From assembly GCF_017654505.1 (NCBI RefSeq), contig NC_054547.1, positions 21,321,975 through 21,385,974 of the forward strand: DNA of 64,000 nucleotides, in the 5' to 3' direction. Below are positions 10,183 through 19,779 of the stretch, in pieces. The notes beneath the pieces were generated by a model. The model saw only the letters and a program-made list of their open reading frames with translations, was not told where the DNA came from and did no database searches. How positions within the stretch are numbered: position 1 is the first letter of the stretch; each line of letters starts with the position of its first letter. This DNA comes from Polyodon spathula. Its lineage: Eukaryota > Chordata > Actinopteri > Acipenseriformes > Polyodontidae. A program made the translations under genes and the position numbers.

Positions 10183-11318
10183 AGCAGGGGTCTCCAATCC
10201 TGGTTGTGGAGGGTTGGTGTCCCTCCTGGTTTTTGTTCCAACTATACCCTAAATGACTTAACTAAGTAACAAACGCATGTGCTCAGCTGAAAATTGCTAC
10301 AGAGCACCTGTAGTACATGCAGATAATAAATTCAAAGCACCTGTTGTTAGGTGGCACAAATCACAGTATTGCCTTATGCTTAAAGCCATTACTTTTAGTG
10401 TATATTTCAGGAACAAAAGCACCTAAACCACCATTCAAAGTGATATAGACTCAGGGGAGAGCCCCAAACCACCTCCTAAAATGACGCATTTCACCCAAAA
10501 ACTGGAGTTGTGATGAAAAAATGTACTTTGCCAAGCCGTCCTGGCACCTAGAGCTGTGAATGTTAACTCCTTGTACCGCTGCAAAAAACATCAATTCCTA
10601 ACCTCCACAGAACCCAAGATACACCCCTTCTCTGGTCATATCTCAATGAGCCCGGGGCCTAGAACCTGGTTTGATCTTCCTAGGGTCCTGTCTGGGGCCC
10701 CTTCTTTTCAAATGCTACATTTTCAACAAATGTTGCCATTTCCATCATGATGGCATGTCAAGGCTAGATTTCCAATAGCTTTTGAGCTTCAGGTTTGCAA
10801 AAAATGTCTAAATTGGGGTCCTTTCAAGTTGGGAACATGTCAATTGGAGAGATCGACCGGGGCTCCGAGATGGACCCCGGTACCCATTTTAAGTCTCGAT
10901 GACCCCCGAAACCCGAGATATAGCACCCTGAAAAATATTTTTCAAATCCCATTATAAAACACCTTTGGGGCAAAGCCTGCCATCTGGCGGCAGGGTGGCT
11001 ACAAACCCATGGCCGGTGATTTTCTTTAGCTGAGAGTCATGTGCACATGAAGACAGTGCTCTCTAGTTCTTTGGCCCAGGGTTCGTGGAGATATGAGGTA
11101 CGATGAGACCACCCCCTCTATGGCAAATCCCATTATAAAAACACCATTGGGGAAAGGCTTGGCAAATGGGTGGGGGGTGAGGGGGGTGTTCAACAGATTA
11201 TTCTCCATTTTATTGCAACTGAGGTACCGTTCATTTGAGTGAAAATTGTAATGGTGTACTTGAGCTGAAACCTCCAGGTAGAAGGGGTACAATTTCAAAA
11301 AAAGTTTGAAAACCCCTG
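10183..11318. mobile_element. hAT-like non-autonomous element (candidate)
   Basis: The left edge reads CAGGGGTCTCCAATCC and the right edge ends AAACCCCTG, giving short inverted ends of the CAGGGGT/ACCCCTG type seen in many vertebrate hAT elements. I recognise no transposase inside. The flanking 8-mers do not match well, so a target-site duplication is not supported. An internal direct repeat with a 181-bp period starts CAAATCCCATTATAAAA at 10943 and 11124. Confidence 0.4.
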
Positions 11319-11400
11319 GCCTACAGAATAGACTATCAGGAATATATAAGGTTTTATTTGAAGTTGTTGAAGGGCACTGGTCTCTTAAACCCAGAAGGTC

Positions 11401-12768
11401 TCAACGTTAGTTTACCTACCGTAAACCTGGTTCCTTGAAAGAGAAGATGGCCACCAAAAACTACCTTTTGGTAGGTGTCACTGAGCTCTTTCTATCAAAG
11501 CTGCCGATAGGCCCCCTTCCCTCGGTGACCTCCTCGGTCCTGCCTACTGAGGGTATATAATTGTCATGCAGGGAAGGATGTCTCTCTTTTCGCGACGAAA
11601 CCGTGATGACGATCGATATGAACTTGCGGTTGGTGGCCATCTTCTCTTTCAGGGAACCAGATTTACGGTAGGTAAACTAACGTTCCTTTTCAATTCGAAG
11701 ATGGCCACCAAAAACAAGATTTATGGAAAAATGAATACCAGAGCCGTTGCGACGGAGAGAAGAAGAAGAATGGTCAGCAGTCGGAGTGTGCAACCTCAAG
11801 GACCACTGAAGGGAATGAGGGCTCTATCACATAGGTGATAAAACCTAGAAAAGGTATGCAGGGTAGCCCAGCTACCTGCATCACAAATCTCAGCCATGGA
11901 GGCACCTCTGAAGAGGGCCCATGACATAGCCACACTTCTCGTGGAATGTGCAGCTACCTGCCCAGGTGGGGGTAAGCCAGCACCATCATACGCAGTCAAG
12001 ACTGTGTCCACAATCCAATGGGACAGTCGCTGCTTCGAGAGGGGCTGTCCCAGGGTTCGTGTCCCGTGGCAGACAAAAAGCTGGTCTGAAAGACGCAGCG
12101 CTCTTGTCCTATCCATATAACATCTCAATGCCCGAACCGGGCAGAGGAAGTTCAACTTATCCTCCTCCAAAGTAAACGGTGGAGGATGAAAAGACTCCAG
12201 TTCCACAGACTGATTCATTGGGAAGGCTGTAACCATCCTGGGGAAGAAAGCAGGGTTTGCATGCAGTGACACTCTGATACCATCGTCCCAAATACGCATG
12301 CAGGAGCTATGACAGCACCTGCAGCTCACTAAACCGTTTTGCGGAGGTGACAGCCAAGAGGAAGGCTGTCTTCATAGACAGATACTTCAACTCAATGGAG
12401 TATATAGGCTCAAACGGGCCCTGCATACCTGGGGTAAATGGGGGCATGGCAAGCAAAAATAGCCACTAGGTATACCTTCAATGGAGAAGGTGATCTACCA
12501 GCCTCAAGCAGATCTTGCAGAAACTGCAAGATGACAGGCATCCAACAAGAGATTGGATCATGACCGTTAGTACGGCATCAATCTTGGAAATACTTACACT
12601 TATAGGTATATATCGACCTAGTGAAATGAGCCCTAGTATTCTGCAGCGTACCCACAACCTTGTCTGACAGCCCTAAGGCTGACCAATGGTCCCTTTCAGG
12701 GGCCAGACCCATAACTGGAGCCTGCCCAACTCTGGGTGCCAAAGTGTGCCTCTCACCTGACTAAGACA
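11401..12768 (-). mobile_element. DIRS-type retrotransposon, 3' half, antisense (copy iv)
   Basis: Minus-strand DIRS 3' part of the same subfamily as the copy at 5460-6876. The terminal region at 11401-11710 contains GTTTACCTACCGTAAAC, the inverted partner GGTTTACGGTAGGTAAAC-like text near 11663-11680, and repeated GAAGATGGCCACCA. These are the inverted terminal and internal complementary repeats. The recombinase gene follows to about 12765. The element stops where the CR1 5' end begins at 12773, so CR1 may have inserted into it or the DIRS copy was already truncated. Confidence 0.8.
11796..12765 (-). pseudogene. DIRS tyrosine recombinase, nearly complete C-terminal half
   Basis: The open frame 11796-12329 (177 aa) covers the C-terminal catalytic part: NQSVELESFHPPPF, LCPVRALRCYMDRT, QLFVCHG, LSKQRLSHWIVD, AHSTRSVAMSWALFRGAS and LHTFSRFY. 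It keeps the His-x-x-Arg box (AHSTR) and the terminal tyrosine. Upstream on the same strand, in another frame after a stop near 12310, lies IELKYLSMKTAFLLAVTSAKRFSEL with the first catalytic arginine intact, then VYLVAIFACHAP. It is the best preserved of the four DIRS recombinases here but is still interrupted. Confidence 0.82.
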
Positions 12769-12772
12769 GCAT

Positions 12773-13112
12773 GTGGGAGAAGTACAGGCGTGGAAAAGTA
12801 CAGAGCAGTTTCGAAGCAGAAAGGAGAAATTGCATCTTGAATTGCTTTAATCAGAAACAAGAGGACATTGGGGAAACACAGCAGCAGCTCAAAGTCAAAC
12901 AGCCGTGTGTGTTTTTCTGATAACAAACAAGCTGAAACTCGGTGCAGCTGATTCAAATTCAGCGCCGTTTTGAGACACGGGCGAGGGGAGGAGCCAACAG
13001 CACAGCAGAACAACGCAGTTAAACGAGGCAGTCTTCCCAGCGACAGCGAGTGGAAGCGACAGCGAGTGGCAGAAGTACAGGCGTGGAAAAGTACAGAGCA
13101 GTTTCGAAGCAG
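12773..13112 (+). promoter_or_regulatory. CR1 5' UTR with 293-bp spaced repeated block
   Basis: A 47-bp block containing AGAAGTACAGGCGTGGAAAA and CAGAGCAGTTTCGAAGCAG occurs at 12773-12819 and again at 13066-13112. The two copies differ at one base near the start. Just before the second copy is a short tandem, GCGACAGCGAGTGG. The arrangement resembles the start of a second 5' monomer. In LINEs such monomers usually carry the internal RNA polymerase II promoter, but promoter function here is inference. Confidence 0.6.
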
Positions 13113-13171
13113 TTTGAAAGCAGGCTGACGGCTGCAGAAGAAACTAAACTTAAAAAAAAAAAAACCTCAAC

Positions 13172-14119
13172 ATGGTCTTCAAGCCAGTAATCTGTGACAC
13201 CTGCTTGATGTGGGAAATCCGAGAAAACCCAGCGGAGCTAAACCAAGTGTGCGTAAAGTGCTGCGCGATCCAGGATTTGCATAAACTAGTAAGTATGCTA
13301 GAAATGGAGCTGGAAGAAGTGAGACAGCAACAGGATCTTGAGGAACTGGCACACCCACAATTCATGGAAGTCTGCATCACCCCTAACAGACTGAAAGCCA
13401 CCAGGGAGATAGAAGGTCAGAACAGCTGGGTTCAGGTAGGCAGAAGCAGGGGAAAAAAGAAACTTCGTCAAACACAACCACCAGAAATCAAAACAACCAA
13501 CAGATTTGAGTCACTTCAGAATTTTGATGAGCAGAACCAACAACAAGAGAATGAAAGGAACAACATCCAGGACCCTATTGACAGTGGTGACCAGACAGCA
13601 AAAAGAAGGGAGGTCATGATTGTTGGGGACTCCATATTGAGAAACACAGCAAGTTCAATTCGCAGTTTGGACCCCCTTACTACAACAGTGTGCTGCCTTC
13701 CGGGAGCCTCGGTCAAGCACATCACTGAGAACGTGGACAGGCTCCTGGAACGAACAGGAGACGACCCGGTAGTAGTCGTCCACATTGGTACAAACAACAT
13801 TGGAAGAGACAGACCAAAATCCCTGCAAAACAAATTCAGAGAGCTAGGAAGGAAATTAAAAGAGAAAACCAAAACTGTGGTATTTTCTGGTATACTACCC
13901 GCACCTTGCAAAGGACCATATGGACAGCTGGAAATAATTAATCAAAACGCATGGCTGAAGACGTGGTGCACACGGGAAGGCTTCACCTATCTTGATCATT
14001 GGACCACATTCTACAACGAGGACTATCTGTATAGACGGGATGGACTGCATTTAAATAACAAGGGAACTAGTCTACTCGGAGAAAAGATCCTCGAGCAGGT
14101 TCGGAAGCATTTAAACTAG
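13172..14119 (+). CDS. CR1 ORF1: zinc-finger/coiled-coil plus SGNH-hydrolase domain protein
   Basis: 315 aa, intact. Residues 1-40 hold two Cys pairs (CDTC at 9-12 and CVKC around 27-30), which suggests a small zinc-binding module. Residues 37-60 (LHKLVSMLEMELEEVRQQQ) form a likely coiled coil. A hydrophilic linker follows. Residues 150-312 form an SGNH/GDSL hydrolase-like domain: VMIVGDSILRN (nucleophile serine), VHIGTNNIG (block III) and RRDGLHLN near the C-terminus (Asp and His of the triad). CR1/L2 ORF1 proteins carry such esterase domains and are thought to bind RNA or lipid in the RNP. The start at 13172 follows an A-run and lies just before the Cys module. The last two sense codons, TTA AAC, form a slippery site just before TAG. 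An N-terminal-truncated relative is at 46372-46830. Confidence 0.9.
   Translation: MVFKPVICDTCLMWEIRENPAELNQVCVKCCAIQDLHKLVSMLEMELEEVRQQQDLEELAHPQFMEVCITPNRLKATREIEGQNSWVQVGRSRGKKKLRQTQPPEIKTTNRFESLQNFDEQNQQQENERNNIQDPIDSGDQTAKRREVMIVGDSILRNTASSIRSLDPLTTTVCCLPGASVKHITENVDRLLERTGDDPVVVVHIGTNNIGRDRPKSLQNKFRELGRKLKEKTKTVVFSGILPAPCKGPYGQLEIINQNAWLKTWCTREGFTYLDHWTTFYNEDYLYRRDGLHLNNKGTSLLGEKILEQVRKHLN
14110..14116 (+). promoter_or_regulatory. UUUAAAC -1 ribosomal frameshift site
   Basis: The heptamer TTTAAAC occupies 14110-14116. In the ORF1 frame it is read xxT TTA AAC followed at once by TAG (14117-14119), so it has the X XXY YYZ form of a classical simultaneous-slippage site. ORF2 lies in the -1 frame, which is open from 14071 through the site and on into the endonuclease. 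A G-rich tract (14122-14135) lies a few bases downstream. I could not recognise a convincing pseudoknot by eye. Confidence 0.7.
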
Positions 14120-17100
14120 AAAGGAAGGGGGGAGAAATCAACAAAAAAACAGAAGGGAGACCGCATCAAAACAAGAACAACAACTCAGGTAAGACAACCA
14201 TTAAATGTATTTATCTAAATGCTAGAAGTATCAGAAACAAAATTCTAGAACTTGAAGCTACTGCACTAACAGGTAACTATGATGTGATAGGTGTTACAGA
14301 AACGTGGTTGTCTGAGAGTGATGGGGACGAATTTAATATTTGTGGGTATACACTGTATAGGAAAGACAGGCAGGACAGAAGAGGAGGAGGGGTAGCGCTA
14401 TACATAAGAAACAGTCTTGAAGCCCAGGTGTTAAACCTGGACAAAGAAAATAAAACCGAATCAATATGGGTCAGAATAACAGACAAAAATTCAAAAGGCA
14501 TAATAATAGGAGCATGCTATAGACCGCCAGATTCAGACGGTGAGCACAATAATCTGTTATACAATGACATTAGAAATGTGTGTAGCAAAGGAGAAGCCAT
14601 ACTAATGGGGGATTTCAACTTCCCCCAAATAAAATGGGAAAACCCGGTGGGTAGCGCGAAGGATGAAATAGAAATGGTGGAAATGACAAATGACTGCTTC
14701 CTAACACAATTTGTGAAGGCACCCACTAGAGGGGAGGCATGCCTTGATTTAGTCTTTTCAAATAACGAAGATAGAATAACTAAAACAGAGGTCAGAGAAC
14801 CACTGGCAAACTCAGACCACAACATGGTCTCATTTGAAGTGTTTTTTAAATCCCCAAAAGAAATGACTAAAGCTAAGGTTTACAATTTTAGAAAAGCAAA
14901 CTATGAAGGTATGAAACAGAGACTAACAGAAGTAGATTGGAGTAAAATAGAGAAAACACCCACAGAAGAAGGATGGTTGTTCTTCAAAAATGTAGTACTA
15001 GAGGCACAAAGCAATTATATCCCTAAAGTAGACAAATCTAAATGTAAAACTAAATTGCCAAAATGGTTTAATAGATCAATTAAAAAAAATATTCAGCGAA
15101 AAAAGGCACTTTACAGAGCATTGAAAAAGGACAAAAAAGAAAGTACGCAGAAAGAGTACACGGAACTGCAAACGCAAGTCAAAAAGGAAGTTAGAAAGGC
15201 CAAGAGAGAAATAGAAATGAACATTGCTAAGGGAGCTAAAACCAATTCCAAAATGTTTTTCCAATATTACAACAGCAAGAGAACATTCAAAGAGGAGATT
15301 AAATGTTTAAGAGATACAAATGGCAAAATCGTACAGGAAGAAAAAAAAATAGCAAATATGTTAAATGATTACTTTTCACAAGTTTTTACAAAGGAAGATA
15401 CTGACAACATTAGAACATAAGAACATAAGAACATAAGAAAGTTTACAAACGAGAGGAGGCCATTCGGCCCATCTTGCTCGTTTGGTTGTTAGTAGCTTAT
15501 TGATCCCAAAATCTCATCAAGCAGCTTCTTGAAGGATCCCAGGGTGTCAGCTTCAACAACATTACTGGGGAGTTGATTCCAGACCCTCACAATTCTCTGT
15601 GTAAAAAAGTGTCTCCTATTTTCTGTTCTGAATGCCCCTTTTTCTAAATGCCCCACATGTCATCCAGTTCCTATCCAGTTTTAAATAACTTTAGCATAAC
15701 TGAGGCAGAAGTGTTAAAGGGACTAGGAGCTCTTAAAATAAACAAATCCCCTGGGCCGGATGAGATCCTCCCAGTAGTACTCAAATAAATGAAAGAAGTT
15801 ATTTACAAACCGCTAACCAAGATCATGCAGCAGTCTCTTGACACAGGGGTAGTACCGACAGACTGGAAAATTGCAAACGTAATACCGATCCACAAAAAGG
15901 GAAACAAAACTGAACCAGGTAACTACAGACCAGTAAGCCTGACTTCTATTATATGCAAACTTATGGAAACTATAATAAGATCCAAAATGGAAAATTACCT
16001 ATATGGTAACAGGGTACTGGGAGACAGTCAACATGGTTTTAGGAAAGGGAGATCGTGCCTAACTAACTTGCTTGATTTTTTTGACGATGCAACATCGATA
16101 ATGGATAATTGCAAAGCATATGACATGGTTTATTTAGATTTCCAGAAAGCTTTTGACAAAGTCCCGCACAAAAGATTAATTCTCAAACTGAACGCAGTTG
16201 GAATTCAAGGAAACACATGTACATGGATTAGGGAGTGGTTAACATGTAGAAAACAGAAAGTACTAATTAGAGGAAAAACCTCAGAATGGAGTGTGGTAAC
16301 CAGCGGTGTACCACAGGGATCAGTATTAGGTCCTCTGCTATTCCTAATCTACATTAATGATTTAGATTCTGGTATAGTAAGCAAACTTGTTAAATTTGCA
16401 GACGACACAAAAGTAGGAGGAGTGGCAAACACTGTTGCAGCAGCAAAGGTCATTCAAAATGATCTAGACAAGATTCAGAACTGGGCAGACACATGGCAAA
16501 TGACATTTAATAGAGAAAAGTGTAAGGTACTGCACGCAGGAAATAAAAATGTACATTATAAATATCATATGGGAGATATTGAAATTGGAGAAGGAATCTA
16601 TGAAAAAGACCTAGGAGTTTTTGTTGACTCAGAAATGTCTTCATCTAGACAATGTGGGGAAGCTATAAAAAAGGCTAACAAGATGCTCGGATACATTGTG
16701 AAAAGTGTTGAATTTAAATCAAGGGAAGTAATGTTAAAACTGTACAATGCACTAGTAAGACCTCATCTTGAATATTGTGTTCAGTTCTGGTCACCGCGCT
16801 ATAAAAAAGATATTGCTGCTCTAGAAAGAGTGCAAAGAAGAGCGACCAGAATTATTCCGGGCTTAAAAGGCATGTCATATGCAGACAGGCTAAAAGAATT
16901 GAATCTGATCAGTCTTGAACAAAGAAGACTACATGGCGACCTAATTCAAGCATTCAAAATTCTAAAAGGTATTGACAGTGTCGACCCAAGGGACTTTTTC
17001 AGCCTGAAAAAAGAAACAAGGACCAGGGGTCACAAATGGAGTTTAGAAAAAGGGGCATTCAGAACAGAAAATAGGAGACACTTTTTTACACAGAGAATTG

Positions 17101-17201
17101 TGAGGGTCTGGAATCAACTCCCCAGTAATGTTGTTGAAGCTGACACCCTGGGATCCTTCAAGAAGCTGCTTGATGAGATTTTGGGATCAATAAGCTACTA
17201 A
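14119..17201 (+). pseudogene. CR1 ORF2: AP-endonuclease + reverse transcriptase, disrupted
   Basis: ORF2 nicks target DNA and primes reverse transcription there. In the -1 frame relative to ORF1, the endonuclease begins CIYLNARSIRN (about 14206), then VTETWLSES, GACYRPPDS, LMGDFNFPQ (14602) and NSDHNMVSFEV (about 14812). A Lys-rich linker follows to 15410. After a 237-bp antisense insertion the frame resumes as KINKSPGPDEILPVVLK, meets a TAA at 15786, then continues 15789-17201. The latter part holds the reverse transcriptase (NYRPVSLTSI, GFRKGRSCLTNLLDFF, VYLDFQKAFDKVPHK, GVPQGSVLGPLLFLIYINDL, KFADDTK) and a C-terminal RRLHGDLIQAFKILKGID region ending at TAA 17201. The first in-frame ATG is at 14605, inside the endonuclease. 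The stop and the insertion make this copy non-autonomous. Confidence 0.9.
15411..15647 (-). mobile_element. CR1 3'-end fragment inserted antisense in CR1 ORF2
   Basis: It begins with reverse-complemented octamers (three CATAAGAA units) and continues as the reverse complement of the 3' UTR and last ORF2 codons of the same family, ending at 15647. The uninterrupted target can be read in the copy at 43.7-46.8 kb (near 45080-45110): GACAACATGCCCCAC. Here GACAACAT precedes and ATGCCCCAC follows the insert, so the only duplicated bases are AT, in keeping with the very short or absent target duplications of CR1. Confidence 0.88.
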
Positions 17202-17582
17202 CAACCAAACGAGCAAGATGGGCCAAATGGCCTCCTCTCGTTTGTAAACTTTCTTATGTTCTTATGTTCTTATGTTCTTATTAGCTGAAGACAGGAGTAG
17301 ATCTCAAAAAAAAGGGCAAAGTACACAGAGGATAGCACACTATACTTCGCTTAATATGAAACGTCACTGTGGCAGTGTGCTCTGCCCCTGTGTGTATTTT
17401 GTGTTATATGTTGTATGTGGAGTGTTAATGTTGGTGTATAGGTATTGCTGCAGAGTATATAAATGGGTCTGTGTATCACGAGTGATTTAAAATATGTAGT
17501 TATATTTAGGCACAGGGATCGCTTCACGTTCATTTAAAATATTTAATAAAATGTGAGCACGGGTTTGCACAAATGAATTGAC

Positions 17583-17629
17583 GTGCTGGGATTCAAGTGA
17601 ACAATTAATTAGTAATTGAATCCCGGCAC
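17583..17629. repeat. 14-bp-stem hairpin inside the LTR
   Basis: GTGCTGGGATTCAA (17583-17596) pairs with TTGAATCCCGGCAC (17616-17629), with one mismatch and a 19-nt AT-rich loop. It lies about 125 bp downstream of the TATA-like box, so it would sit near the 5' end of an LTR transcript. Confidence 0.75.
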
Positions 17630-17633
17630 AACA

Positions 17634-17682
<49 letters not shown>
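17634..17682. repeat. (TA)n microsatellite
   Basis: A pure TA tract of about 24 units inside the left LTR part. The ORFs reading YIYIYI across it are artefacts. Confidence 0.95.
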
Positions 17683-17686
<4 letters not shown>

Positions 17687-18717
17687 TTTCACTCACTCGG
17701 GGTTGTGTGTCCAGGTTGAAGGAATGGGAGAGAGTGAGGAGGTAAAAATAATAAGAATAAGAAGTTGCAATTGCTACGTCGTGCTGGAGGACCAGCACAG
17801 AACTTGTTTGTTTAGTGTTCATCCATGTTGGTTAGTGTCTGTTTGTTTTGTTTGTCTGTCTGTTTTGGCCAATGCGCCGTTCCCTTTCAAGTGGAATGAC
17901 AACCATTACCAAATGGAAAGAGCCTCTCTGACTTCCAGTTACGAGCATATATTAAAAAACTGCCCTATCAGGGCCCTGCTGTGAGGAGGAAGTCCCTCAC
18001 ATCTCCTGCTGAAGAGGGTCGTCCTCACAGTAACACATTACTATTTTCTCTCTCACACACTGAGACTGGACATAGATTGCCTCGTGCTTTCTTTGTTCCA
18101 AAAATTGGCTGATTTGTACGGTTTTGACCTGCAAATTGAGGATACACGGTAAGCTACATAATTAAGTGCTTTGATATTGCTTATTGCCTTAGTCTCGTGT
18201 CGGCATTTTTACTGATTAGAGTTGGTTTCGACCCCTCTATTTGAGACTGTCGATTTGCTATTGTTCTCTTCACTGCCTCGTGTAGTTATATTTACCATTG
18301 ATAAGAGCTATTGTGGTGCTGTAGGGTGACCCTGCGGGCTCGCGGTGCCGTCCTCTTTGCTGATTACTTGGCCTCAGCTACCTTCCAGCTCAGGCCTATG
18401 TGCCCCTCTCAAGCCTCAGGCTTTCCTATCGTGGCCGCACTTCCCCTTGACGCCGACGCTGATTGATTCAGCTATATCAGCCCGGCATAGACCACACCCT
18501 CCTCGACACCGACAGCGATTAAACTTGGCACCAGTCAGAACCGACCTTGGCGCCGATTGACTCAGGACTGACCGCTTGGCATCGACCATACTCTTCCTCG
18601 GCACCAGTTGACTCAGGAACAGAGTGCACTCCTCCTCGACCCCAACTGATAGCCCGGCACCGTCCGCGCCCTTTTCGGCAACGATTGTGCGTTTGCTCGG
18701 CAACAACGCCCCACGCC

Positions 18718-19640
18718 ATGTCAGTGCGCTCTACAGGGTCCTCCGCTGGGTTCCACCAGTGCAACCAGTGTGCAGCTAAGCTCCCCAGGCAAGATGAACA
18801 CACCTCCTGCACCAGATGCCTAGGGCCAGACCACACAGCCAGGGCGCTGGTGGGTGAGTTGGACTGCTGTCCCTGTGAAAAGTTCTCAAAACAAACAAAG
18901 CACAGGAGGGCAGCCCTCTCCCTAGCAGATTCTCTCTCCTCGGGGCAGGGGAGAATGAGATCTGGGTCGCTCATCTTGGAGTAACCCGGCATCCGCTCCC
19001 ACAGGCTCCAGAACAGCAGAGTCCCTGCTACACACCTCAGAAGCCCAAGATGCTGGCCTAGACACATTCCCTACTACTGGGACACGGTCATGGTACTGCT
19101 GCAAGGATCCACCTTCACCAGAAGAGACAAAGACCCATTTGCCCATCCAAGCCATGCAGGACTACTGACGCTTAATGGGGGAGTTAGGTCAGGCATCAGG
19201 CATGTCTCTAGAGGTGCTAGTAGCCGCTCGCCAACACCACTGGCTAACCCAGGCCAAGGTCATGGAACCTGAGAAGGTGGCGCTGTTAGATGCCCCTATA
19301 ACATCAGGGCAGATGTTTGGAGCGACCATTGATGTGAGCCTTGAGAGGTCCCAAAAGGCTATGGAGGTCACAACGAAATTCTCGCATCTTCCTGCCTACC
19401 ACCAGCACCATAGGTGACCTTCCCAGCCTACAGGGGCAACTGGGCCTGAATGCCACCCTCCATCCCAGATCAAGCAAGCAGGCGGGGTAAGGGACCGCTG
19501 CCAACTAGGGGTAACCGGTTCTGCGGCTGGAGACCAAGGCCGGGGCTCCCTCCCAAGCCCAAGGGAGACCCCTGAGGGACTCCGGCTGCCTCCTTCCCCC
19601 TTCATAACTGGACTGACCAATGGACACGACGCATAGCAAG
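18718..19640 (+). pseudogene. DIRS gag-like ORF, broken
   Basis: The frame at 18547-18984 contains, from an ATG at 18718, a Cys-rich module (CNQCAAKLPRQ, CTRCLGPDH), probably a zinc-binding head of the ORF1 product. Farther on, GQASGMSLEVLVAARQHHWLTQAK, GATIDVSLERSQKAMEV and a basic tail rich in Pro/Arg are clearly related to the better preserved product at 59231-59761 (RSLVAMVATRRHLWLTQAK, GATIDVSLERSHKATEVAS). Frameshifts and stops interrupt it. The presumed role is packaging of element RNA. Confidence 0.65.
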
Positions 19641-19779
19641 GCTACACCCAGGACTCCTGGGTGCTATCGACAATAAGACAAGGTTACGCTCTGTAATTTC
19701 GCTTAGGCCCACCACCTTTCAAGGGTGTGCTCCTTACCACCATCGAACCAGCATGCACGATTCTCCTTCAACAGGATCC

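Larger units (their letters stand above)
12773..17280 (+). mobile_element. CR1-clade LINE, near full length
   Basis: About 4.5 kb including 237 bp of inserted DNA. In order: a 5' UTR with a duplicated promoter-like block (12773, 13066), an A-run, ORF1 (13172-14119), a -1 frameshift site at its stop, ORF2 with endonuclease and reverse transcriptase (to 17201), a short 3' UTR, and a tail of TTCTTATG octamers (about 17252-17280). A short 8-bp 3' repeat instead of poly(A) and an ORF1 with an SGNH-esterase fold are typical of CR1. Five or more truncated relatives lie in this window. The copy is disabled by the nested insertion at 15411-15647 and by a stop codon at 15786. Confidence 0.92.

Noticed and set aside
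14284..14286. ORF2 start at 14284
   Set aside because: The codon is GTG, and conserved endonuclease residues lie upstream of it in the same open frame.
17616..17822. ORFs containing an YIYIYI run
   Set aside because: They arise from the TA microsatellite inside an LTR.
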